DNA from: JBNAVY01 sp049700195
GTDB lineage: Bacteria; Bacillota; Thermoanaerobacteria; Thermoanaerobacterales; Thermoanaerobacteraceae
Direction of reading: 5' to 3'
Length of the DNA stretch: 10,309 nucleotides
NCBI GenBank assembly: GCA_049700195.1
Contig: JBNAVY010000058.1
Location: forward strand, 1-10,309
Shown piece by piece: positions 1 to 7,685 of the stretch. The stretch's first letter is position 1, and every line of letters begins with the position of its first letter. A program made the translations under genes and the position numbers. The notes beneath the pieces were generated by a model. It saw nothing but the letters and a program-made list of their open reading frames with translations. It searched no databases and was not told the origin of the DNA.

Positions 1-999
1 TATTTTCCCTTGGGTTGTTTCTTCACTTTTTGCTGTCTCTTTTGGCTGTTCGCTGCTTGCTGGCGGTGTCACTGGTGTGGGTTGATTTTTTATAGGCTGT
101 GGTTCAAGTTCTTTGGGCACTGGAGCAGGTTCTTCTTTCTGTGAATCCTCTGGTGGTAAATTAGCCATTTCTCTTATAACATTTAAAGTTATTTCTTTAG
201 TTAATTCACTATTTTTATCTCCACTTGGTTCAACATGAATCTTTATAATATTTTCGCCATAATCTAAATCAACATTTTTTGTAAAAACACCATTTTCATT
301 CTGTATAAATTCTTGACCATTTATAACAATTCTTGCTCCTTTATATGTGTTACCTTTTATTTCTATGTTGTTGGTATCTGAACTGACTTTAGTATTATCT
401 TTTGGAGTATAAATATATAAAGGTATATCTCTCCATCTTTCAACTACATCATTTATAGACATAGTATTTTGACCTTGGTCTACAACTGTAATTTTTCTAT
501 TGGCAATTTCATAGCCATTTTCATCTTTTTCTATTCTGTCCCAGGAACCCCTTGCATATTTATATTCAATTTGTGTTCCTTCATTTAATTTTAAAGTAAT
601 AGAATACTTATTATTACCTATATTAGTAAGCTGCAAAGCCCCAGGATCCCAAAATGCATCAGAAAAACTCCCAGCGATATTTATTCCTTCATCAGGAGTA
701 TAATCTGGTACTGTAACATTAAATATCACTTTTACAGTTATTATATCAGGTGTTGCTTTTACTGTATTTGATGCTGTCCTGTTATAAGAAGTATCAACTG
801 CTGCAACTTTATAATAATATATATTGCCATTTACTACATCTTTATCTATATAGTTATACACACTTTCAGATACAGTTGCAATCTTTGTAAATGGACCTGC
901 CTCACTTGAAGACTTATAGATTTCGTATCCGAAAACAGCAACATTGTCACTTGACGGACTCCAGTTAAGTGTAACTTTCGAGGATTCAATTCCTGGTTG

Positions 1000-1002
1000 C
1001 TA
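1000..1002 (-). other. Premature stop 3 (TAG) in apu
   Basis: In-frame TAG at codon 1178, at the junction between the beta-sandwich module and the second Fn3 domain. The context is PTAPVL-stop-LVPAPT read the other way only in error; read correctly it is APVL, stop, QPGIES. Relatives have Gln at this point, so CAG to TAG is likely. From here to the window edge the frame has no further stop. Confidence 0.88.
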
Positions 1003-2613
1003 TAAGACTGGAGCTGTAGGTGTTTCTACATCATTTGATGGCACAACAATAAACTGTTTTGCTTCATCTGTTTTTCCATCTGACCCTTTTGTATATGTCC
1101 AATCATGGCCTTGATTAGAAGAAAATCTCATAATATATTCCCATGTACCTACCATATCAGGTACAAATTCAGCCATATATTTGTCATTATTCCCAGAATC
1201 CTCTACATATTGTGCATCAACCCATGTCCAGTCCTTACTTATTTCAACACCTTCCACCTTATTGTATACGGCATTGTAAACTGCATCTCCTACAGTATTT
1301 TCAATATACCTATATCCTAACTGGGCAATCATATTTTCTCCTTGGCCAGGTTTATCTGTTAATCCTTCTGCCCACACTTCAGCATACACTTTGACTGGAT
1401 TATTTACGCTTATTACATGAGTACCGGCTTGATTCATATTTCCTGCCCATCCAATGGTAAATGCTGGATATGCCTCAACGTCATTGCTTAAAGCACTCTC
1501 ATTTCTATCACTATCTACAGCGGTTACAGCATACACATACTTTAGACCATTAATGATATCTGTATCAGTATAGGTGGTTTGTGTAACATTTAAAGCTATT
1601 TTTTCATATAACCCACCTTTAACTGTAGAACGGTAAATATTATAGCTTACTGCTTTATCTACACTGCCCCAGGATAGGTCTACTTTACCATTGCCTGATA
1701 CTACACTAAGGTCTTTTATTGGATCTGGTGCTGTCAAATTCTGTCCTTCATCTGATATAAGTATAGCTCCACTCATTTTATCTACATCTACAACTACCTG
1801 TCCATCATGAATAGTGTATTTATTACCAGTCAAAGCATCAGTAAATGCTACACCATCTCTTATAAACTTAGTGGTATCTATTGGGATCTGTGTTTTTAAA
1901 CCTTTATTAATTACAACAATAGCCACACTGTCAGGATAAGATTTCCCAAAAGCATCTTTTCCATTTATGATTCTTCTTCCAAAAGCATAAACATCGCCAT
2001 TTGCATAAAGTGTCTCAAGGTCTCCTGTTTTTAAAACTTGATTATCATTTCTTGTATTTACAATTTTCTCAAAGAAATCCTGCAAATCAGTATCCTCTTT
2101 CCCCCAAGGGAATGTTCTTCTGTTGTCCGGGTCCTTTCCTCCAGATTGTCCTGCTTCATCTGCATAATAAATAGAAGGCATGCCTGGATAACCCATCTGA
2201 AGTATTGCAGCAAGTTTAAGTCTTTTAACCGCAAGGTCCTTTGCTTCCTGAGAATTTTGACTGTCATCGGCAGAATTATATCCAAATACTGTAAGTATTC
2301 TCATTGTGTCATGAGAACCTAAAAGATTCATAGTAGAATAAAACACTGGCAGAGGATATCTTTCAGATATACTCATAAGCCTTTGGTCAAGTTTTACTGC
2401 ATCTATAGGATTGTGAACCCCATTCCCATCATCAAATGATTTATTAAGTATAAAGTCAATCACTGCATTTCTAAAAAGATAATTCATAACAGAGTTAAAA
2501 GAGTCACCAAGAAGATCCATTGTTGCATCACCCCAATCTTCAGCAACCATCGGAGCATTCGGCTTTACAGTATTAATAGCATCTCTAAAATGAACCCAAA
2601 AATCATGAGAAAC

Positions 2614-2616
2614 TTA
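2614..2616 (-). other. Premature stop 2 (TAA) in apu catalytic domain
   Basis: In-frame TAA at codon 640, directly after GWRLDVAN (GH13 conserved region II, nucleophile D636). The next residues, VSHDFWVHFRDAIN, continue the barrel. Relatives recalled from memory have Glu here, so GAA to TAA is likely. The stop separates the nucleophile from the acid/base E665 and from D742, so neither fragment alone could be catalytic. Confidence 0.9.
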
Positions 2617-4161
2617 ATTAGCAACATCCAATCTCCATCCATCTGCACCTGCCTTTTCATATTTATCAGGATTTAACCAGTATTTAGATATTGCATTAGG
2701 ATTGTTTATAATAAAATCCGCCCAACTTTTGACATTATATTCACTGCCGTTTATCTGCCTTATAACAGGTAAACTGTCAAATCCCCACCAACCTTCATAG
2801 GTACCGTCAGGCTTTATCTCATACCAGTCACCAAATGGAGACTTTGACTGATTTCCCTGCTTCCATGCTTGATAAGCACCTAAAACTCCTGTATCTAAAT
2901 ATTTTCCGTATTTATCAAAATAAATGCTGTCATCACTTGTATGGTTGAAGACGCCATCAAGTATTACTTTAATTCCTTTTGCATGGGCATCTTCCATAAG
3001 CTTTTTGAAACTGTCAAGGTTGCCAAACATTTCATCTATTTTTGAATAATCCGTCGTATCGTATTTATGGTTAGAAGGTGATTCAAAAATTGGATTGATA
3101 TAAATAACTGTTATCCCAAGGCTTTTTAAATAATCCAATTTATCATCTATACCTTTTAAATCACCGCCAAAGAAGTCATTTGACCAGATTCCATCACCTG
3201 TATATCCAGGTTTATCCTTATTATTAGGATTATCAGGAAGGTCGTCCCAGTTGCTATGATATTCAACAGGATCAAAACCCCTGCTGTATTCCTTTAGATG
3301 GTCGTTAGACTTATCCCCATTAAAGAACCTGTCAGGGAATATTTGATACATTACTGACCCTTTCATCCAATCTGGGGTATCTAAGTTTTTGTCATAAACT
3401 GTAAGTTCAAAATCCTTAATTACTGTATCTGCGGCTTTACCTACGCCACCTAATTGTTCATCATTATCTCCGTAATAAGCAGTTTTAGTACCATTTTTTG
3501 CAATAAAATAATACCATATCCTTGTAGGATAATCAAAGGTAAGTTTTACTTCCCAGTATTCATACTGTCTATCTTTACTTTCGCCAATTCTATACAGAGG
3601 TACTTCATTTCTTGTTTTCTTTATATCATCCCAGTATGAAATTTTAGCTGACTCCAAGTTGTTATTTTTTGCCTGAAATCTTAAAGTAACAGTCTCATCT
3701 GTTTTAATTGCACCAAAAGGTGAACGATAAAACAAATCATGTGTATCATGTTTTAAGGAATCGAAATATATATCATTTAGTGGACGTGTTGGTACTGTTG
3801 GAATTGATGGTTCATCACCTGAAACAGGTACTATATCTGTCCATATTTTATGGGTCGTTGTATCAAAATAAAATACAATTCTAGCATCACTCACTACATT
3901 TAATGGAATATTATCATTTTCCAGTCCATATTGTGGATCTCCATACCAATTGTTATCATAGAAAACTTTAAAAAGATAATTCCCTTTTGGAACGTTTGAA
4001 GTGTATTCGTAAACATTGTTAAACTTATAGTCTCTCATTATAGCAGTAGATGAGGCAGGCTCCCAGTTATTACCTGCTCCTATTGCTGATTGTATAGTGC
4101 CTACAATTCTCGGAAGTTTTTTTTCAGCAATTGGTGTATATATTGTGGAATCAGTAATACT

Positions 4162-4164
4162 TTA
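4162..4164 (-). other. Premature stop 1 (TAA) in apu
   Basis: In-frame TAA at codon 124, in the linker between the first and second X25-type modules. The frame resumes at once with SITDST and reads on through the second module without an indel. From memory, relatives have Ser here, so TCA to TAA is the likely change. The product would be a 123-residue secreted fragment of signal peptide plus one starch module. Confidence 0.9.
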
Positions 4165-4540
4165 AGTGTTGTAATTGTAATAAAAAGTCACTACAGAAGC
4201 TGAATCAAGATGAAAGCTTAAATTATTTCCAAAACCGTCTGGTATCCACTGCCTCCCATTCAAAACTATTTTATACTCATAATCTCCTGCAGGTAATACG
4301 CTCTGTGTTGTGTATTCATAAAAACCATTGCCTTTATATGTCATTACTGATATGTTGCTGTCGCCATTCCAATCGGTATCCCCAAGTTTTGACTGAAAAT
4401 TGCCTGCAACAACAGCAGTTGCTGGCGCTGTATCTGTCTGTGCCTTTACATATTGTATAGGCATTGAGCTAAATACTGCTGTAAATACTAAGAGAAATGC
4501 AAGAAAAAAACTAATAGCTTTTCTTTTAAACATTCCTTTT

Positions 4541-4546
4541 CCTCCT
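4541..4546 (-). promoter_or_regulatory. Ribosome binding site of apu
   Basis: AGGAGG on the minus strand, seven bases before the ATG at 4533. It fixes the start that gives a complete signal peptide. Confidence 0.9.
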
Positions 4547-4593
4547 TTTTATTAAATTAAACAAAATAACTGCTATCCTCCTTTCTTTTTTAA

Positions 4594-4610
4594 TGTGCAA
4601 TCGATTTCTC
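4594..4610. promoter_or_regulatory. Distal LacI-family-like operator copy upstream of apu
   Basis: Contains GCAATCGATTTC, sharing GCAATCG and the following TTTC-like half with the copy at 4661-4677, 68 bases away in the same orientation. The CG-centred, partly symmetrical pattern is typical of LacI/GalR-family sites, including CcpA cre and MalR-type operators. It lies in the leader, about 75 bases after the predicted transcription start. The regulator cannot be named from this window. Confidence 0.5.
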
Positions 4611-4660
4611 GAAAATTAAAAAAATAAGCATATATTTTAGAGAATACATTTGTGCAAAAA

Positions 4661-4677
4661 TTGCGCAATCGTTTCCC
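4661..4677. promoter_or_regulatory. Proximal LacI-family-like operator at the apu transcription start
   Basis: Contains TTGCGCAATCGTTTCCC, which reads GGGAAACGATTGCGCAA in the direction of apu. It begins about 12 bases after the -10 box, a position where a bound repressor would block initiation or escape. It shares GCAATCG with the second copy at 4597-4603. A maltose/starch repressor or carbon catabolite control is the likeliest meaning, by inference from site type and gene function. Confidence 0.6.
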
Positions 4678-4689
4678 TTATCTGCTTTT

Positions 4690-4717
4690 ATTATATCTAT
4701 AAAAAAATTATTGTCAA
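4690..4717 (-). promoter_or_regulatory. Sigma-A promoter of apu
   Basis: Perfect TTGACA (4712-4717) and perfect TATAAT (4690-4695) with a 16-base spacer on the minus strand. Transcription should start near 4683, giving a leader of about 150 bases. The promoter starts just after the terminator of the upstream gene, so apu has its own transcription unit. Confidence 0.88.
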
Positions 4718-4726
4718 GACTATAAA

Positions 4727-4768
4727 TGTAGAAAAAACACTATACAGTGTTTTTTCTACATTTTTTTT
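4727..4768. terminator. Perfect 15-bp hairpin terminator between the yhgE/pip-like gene and apu
   Basis: Arms at 4727-4741 and 4746-4760 pair perfectly around the loop ATAC. On the minus strand the inner ACACT/AGTGT stem is flanked by six A and six T, giving an intrinsic terminator for the upstream membrane protein gene. On the plus strand eight T follow (4761-4768), so it could also act that way. The stop codon of the membrane protein gene (4756-4758) lies inside the stem. Confidence 0.85.
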
Positions 4769-6969
4769 AATCTTTGAGTTATTTCCATTTTATCAGCTTG
4801 TTCAGCTAAAATCATAGTAAATATTAAAAATACAATGCCGAATCCCCCTATTATAAAAATGTTTTGTAATATTATATTTATATTATTTCCTGAAATTACT
4901 TCTCTTAAACCTGCTACTCCATATGTCATTGGTAAATATGGGCTTATTACGTTAAAGAACTTCGGCAATAATTGCATGGGAAATGTCCCACCAGAAGATG
5001 TTAGCTGCAACATTAAAAGTACTATCGCAAAAAATTTGCCGGCTATGCCAAAAAGCATCACAAAAAGCTGAATTATTGCTACAAATGCTATTGACATAAC
5101 AGCATTTATTAAATAATAATACATCAAATTGTGAACACTTAGTTTGAGCCCTTCTACTAATACAAAACTTGATACAACAGATTGCAAAATACCAACTATA
5201 CTCAAAGATAAAAACTTCCCTGCCTGAATTGATTTGTTACTTATATTTTCATATTTATTTTTATCAAAAATATCTATTAAAAAGAATAATATTAATGCGC
5301 CAACCCATAAAGATAAAGGAATAAAATATGGTGCAAAACCAATACCATAATTTTTAACAGGATTAAATTCTTCCTTTTTTATAGATACTGGGTTATTTAT
5401 TATTGCTTTCTTATCAGGTGATGCTTCTTGCGATAATATTTTATCTGAAGCTTCACTTAATTTTTGACTAAGCAATGCTTGTTTATCTGACAAAGCCCTT
5501 GTACCATTTTGTAATTTTTCTGTACCATCTTGTAATTGCTTAATACCACTGCTAAGAGTATCTATGCCACTATAAAGATTATATGAACCCTTATTTAAAC
5601 TTTTAAGCCCATTATCTAACTGATTTAAACCTTGAGATAACTGTAAAATTTTACTTGTAACTATATTTATCCCTGAATTATACTGTACCAACCCGTTATA
5701 TAACTTATTTGCTCCTTCATCTAGCTTATTTGATACCTCATATAAATTTAATATGCCATTATTCAAAGAATCAATACCTGCATCTAATGACTTAGATACC
5801 TGATTTAACTGAGAATTAGCAGTATTAAATTCCTGTATTTTTGACATACTAGCACTTAATTCTTTACTTATAGTATCAATATTATTGTTTGAATTACTAA
5901 TTACCATAAGGGCTTTTTGTAAATCCGGATCATTTGCAGCTTCAGGATGTTTTGATATATAACTTTTTAAAGATTCTTCTCCTGAAGACAATCCAATAGA
6001 AATTTTGTCTATGTTATTACCTAAATTCTCTACTTTTTTACTAAAATTTTGAACATTTTGCCCTAAAATATCATAACCATTTGTAAGAGATTTAATCCCA
6101 TTTTTTAATTTTATTGTGCCATCTGACGTTGTCTTAATACCCTGGCTAATTCCGTTTATTCCTACCTTAAGTGAATTCATACCTTCTATTAAACCAGAAT
6201 TTTCTCCATTTAAAAGTTTTTGTGCTAATTTGTCTGTGCCATTAGATAACGTGTCCATACCTTTTAATGCTTGAGATAAACCATTATTTAATTTTAAAGC
6301 TCCATCTTTTAACTGTATACTTCCATTCATTGCTTTGATCATGTTTTTATTTAACTTTAAAGCACCATCTGATAATTCGAGAGCACCTGTCGAAAGTTTG
6401 TTCCCTGCATTTGCTGCTTCTTTTAATCCTGTCCCTAGTTCATCAACATTTTTGAAAATAGAGTCAATATAATTTTTTCTAATAGAACTTTGTATCTCGG
6501 CTTGAATTGATTCGATTGCTTTGTTTCCAATTTGTGTTGCTAAAAAGTTCTTTTTATCATTTGTTATATACTCTATAACTGCTTTTTTTGGATTTTTACT
6601 ATCTATACTAATAATATCCTTTGTAAAATTTTGCGGTATATTAATCATAAAGTAATACTTATTACCTTTTAAACCATTAATACCTTCTTGATAATTAACA
6701 AATTTATAATCGAATTCTCGCCCTTCTTTTAATTTATCAGTTATTTGTTTACCTATATTTTCATTTTTATCATCGTAAATACCCCCTGTATCTTGATTTA
6801 CTATCGCAACAGGAAGTTTATCTAATTTTGAATAAGGGTCCCAAAAAGCATATAAATATAAGAAACTATAAAGTAAAGGCATAAAAGCAACTACTATAAC
6901 AGCCAATCTTATAAATCGGCTTTTAATTATTTTATCTATCTCTGATAATGCCACCTTAATTGCATTCAT
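4756..6969 (-). CDS. YhgE/Pip-type membrane protein
   Basis: A 737-residue inner-membrane protein of the YhgE/Pip (phage infection protein) family, with an ABC-2-type permease C-terminal half. One membrane segment lies at about 19-43, followed by the family's WDPY...LPVAIVNQD motif (43-60). A long extracellular region (about 60-540) is rich in xxxLxxG heptads, clearest at 190-300 and 395-495 (for example LSDGALKLN, LDNGLKSLNKG). About five membrane segments follow (545-567, 586-608, 615-640, 644-657, 697-721), with the conserved TSSGGTFPMQLLP stretch at 657-669. Family members are the Lactococcus phage c2 receptor Pip and relatives of YueB/EsaA, but most have no known substrate. GAGGAGG precedes the ATG by eight bases. 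It has its own promoter with a TetR-type palindrome, so it is probably repressed until an inducer appears. The family call is secure; its job here is not known. Confidence 0.92.
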   Translation of the reverse strand: MNAIKVALSEIDKIIKSRFIRLAVIVVAFMPLLYSFLYLYAFWDPYSKLDKLPVAIVNQDTGGIYDDKNENIGKQITDKLKEGREFDYKFVNYQEGINGLKGNKYYFMINIPQNFTKDIISIDSKNPKKAVIEYITNDKKNFLATQIGNKAIESIQAEIQSSIRKNYIDSIFKNVDELGTGLKEAANAGNKLSTGALELSDGALKLNKNMIKAMNGSIQLKDGALKLNNGLSQALKGMDTLSNGTDKLAQKLLNGENSGLIEGMNSLKVGINGISQGIKTTSDGTIKLKNGIKSLTNGYDILGQNVQNFSKKVENLGNNIDKISIGLSSGEESLKSYISKHPEAANDPDLQKALMVISNSNNNIDTISKELSASMSKIQEFNTANSQLNQVSKSLDAGIDSLNNGILNLYEVSNKLDEGANKLYNGLVQYNSGINIVTSKILQLSQGLNQLDNGLKSLNKGSYNLYSGIDTLSSGIKQLQDGTEKLQNGTRALSDKQALLSQKLSEASDKILSQEASPDKKAIINNPVSIKKEEFNPVKNYGIGFAPYFIPLSLWVGALILFFLIDIFDKNKYENISNKSIQAGKFLSLSIVGILQSVVSSFVLVEGLKLSVHNLMYYYLINAVMSIAFVAIIQLFVMLFGIAGKFFAIVLLMLQLTSSGGTFPMQLLPKFFNVISPYLPMTYGVAGLREVISGNNINIILQNIFIIGGFGIVFLIFTMILAEQADKMEITQRLKKM

Positions 6970-6992
6970 ATACCTGCCTCCTCTATTTTTTA

Positions 6993-7008
6993 TACTGACC
7001 GGTCAGTA
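6993..7008. promoter_or_regulatory. TetR-type operator
   Basis: TACTGACCGGTCAGTA is a perfect 16-base palindrome, starting eight bases after the -10 box of the yhgE/pip-like gene, so it covers the transcription start. TGACCGGTCA-type palindromes are typical of TetR-family repressors, and a TetR gene lies directly upstream. No second copy is seen in the window. Confidence 0.88.
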
Positions 7009-7015
7009 CGAAAAT

Positions 7016-7044
7016 ATTATATTCCTAACAAGATAAAATGTCAA
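7016..7044 (-). promoter_or_regulatory. Sigma-A promoter of the yhgE/pip-like gene
   Basis: Consensus TTGACA (7039-7044) and TATAAT (7016-7021) with a 17-base spacer on the minus strand. Such a strong promoter with an operator at +1 suggests a tightly repressed, highly inducible gene. Confidence 0.9.
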
Positions 7045-7066
7045 TATATTATATAAAGTTCTAAAT

Positions 7067-7092
7067 AAAAAAAACTCCTAATTTGGAGTTTT
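7067..7092 (-). terminator. Intrinsic terminator of the tetR-family gene
   Basis: Stem AAAACTCC/GGAGTTTT (7071-7078 with 7085-7092) and a six-base loop, leading into eight T on the minus strand (7067-7074). The regulator's TAG stop (7078-7080) is inside the hairpin. It ends the dehydrogenase-regulator unit before the yhgE/pip promoter. Confidence 0.82.
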
Positions 7093-7662
7093 TATTTCTA
7101 AACCTTTTAAAGCAAAATTAAATACACTTTCTGTTATCTCATATGGGTCGATATCTTTATTTTCTTCTTGTATTACTTTTAAAGCTAAAATAGAACTTAT
7201 CATGCCAAAAAAAGCTGCTGCTACTATTTCCTCATTACACTGTGCTATAAGTTTCTGCTCTTTCCCTTCTTTAATTACCCCTTCAATAATATCCAGATAA
7301 CCATAAAGCTTTTCTCTGAATTTTCTGGGTACCTCTCCATGTCCCCAGATCTGACTTAGTAAAACAATTATAAAATCATGATTTCTGTATAAAAAATTTG
7401 TCTGGACAAGCACAAGCTTTCTTAGCTTTTCAATAGCATTGTTGACTTTTTTTATTTCATCTGATGCTTCTTCTTTTAAAATTTTAATACCTTCATCAAT
7501 TAAAAAATCTAATATATCATCTTTACTCTTAAAATGATAGTAAAGTGTTCCCTTTGCAACTCCTGCATCCTCAGCAATTTCATCCATTGTAGATTTATAA
7601 AAACCTCTTTTAGAAAAGGTTTTTATTGCTGATTTAAAAATCCTCTCTTTTGTCTTATTCAT
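7078..7662 (-). CDS. TetR/AcrR-family transcriptional regulator
   Basis: Dimeric DNA-binding repressor. The N-terminal TetR helix-turn-helix is clear: KERIFKSAIKTFSKRGF, then TMDEIAEDAGVAKGTLYYHF and KSKDDIL, within about the first 55 residues. The rest is an all-helical ligand and dimer domain with no recognisable ligand. It has 194 residues from the chosen ATG at 7662. An ATG three codons earlier (7671) abuts the AAGGA ribosome site with no spacing, whereas 7662 has a nine-base spacing, so 7662 is preferred. It starts 14-23 bases after the first dehydrogenase and is probably co-transcribed with it. Its likely target is the palindrome at 6993-7008, controlling the yhgE/pip-like gene. That palindrome is not upstream of its own unit, so autoregulation through it is unlikely. 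Confidence 0.93.
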   Translation of the reverse strand: MNKTKERIFKSAIKTFSKRGFYKSTMDEIAEDAGVAKGTLYYHFKSKDDILDFLIDEGIKILKEEASDEIKKVNNAIEKLRKLVLVQTNFLYRNHDFIIVLLSQIWGHGEVPRKFREKLYGYLDIIEGVIKEGKEQKLIAQCNEEIVAAAFFGMISSILALKVIQEENKDIDPYEITESVFNFALKGLEIKTPN

Positions 7663-7685
7663 ATTCTTCATTCCTTTTATTAAAC

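Larger units (their letters stand above)
1..4533 (-). pseudogene. apu: Amylopullulanase (GH13) gene with three in-frame stops; 3' end outside window
   Basis: Secreted multidomain enzyme that in intact relatives hydrolyses alpha-1,4 and alpha-1,6 bonds of starch and pullulan outside the cell. One frame covers 1,511 codons. Approximate order by codon: signal peptide 1-31 (MFKRK start, hydrophobic core, cleavage near VKA/QTD); two X25-type starch modules (35-123, 135-235); CBM34-like domain (260-380); GH13 barrel (about 390-840); maltogenic-amylase C domain (to 930); Fn3 (933-1023); beta-sandwich, possibly starch-binding (1024-1165); second Fn3 (1180-1262); CBM20-like domain (1264-1368); glucodextranase-B/Ig-like domain (1369-1450); Pro/Glu-rich linker to the window edge. 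Catalytic residues are present: DGVFNH 526-531, nucleophile D636, acid/base E665, D742. Stops at codons 124, 640 and 1178 interrupt the frame with no indel. Some relatives carry S-layer domains after such a linker; that part is not visible. Family identity is near certain. Pseudogene status is inferred; sequencing error or read-through are alternatives. Confidence 0.9.

Noticed and set aside
1105..1394. Plus-strand open frames opposite apu
   Set aside because: They overlap a frame coding for a recognisable starch-binding module and have no ribosome site or protein-like composition; they are shadows.
2038..2322. Open frames on both strands over the GH13 region
   Set aside because: They are out of frame with conserved GH13 motifs and resemble no known protein.
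3984..4038. Reinitiation of apu at the ATG after stop 1 (4036-4038)
   Set aside because: No Shine-Dalgarno site close to this ATG, and the product would lack a signal peptide and soon meet stop 2.
4534..4755. Riboswitch in the apu leader
   Set aside because: The leader holds operator-like motifs and AT-rich DNA but no conserved riboswitch fold that I can recognise.
4835..5071. Plus-strand open frame opposite the YhgE/Pip C-terminal domain
   Set aside because: Antisense to conserved membrane segments, with no start signals.
5350..6430. DNA-level tandem repeat in the yhgE/pip-like gene
   Set aside because: The periodicity is at protein level (xxxLxxG); the bases are too diverged to be a tandem DNA repeat.
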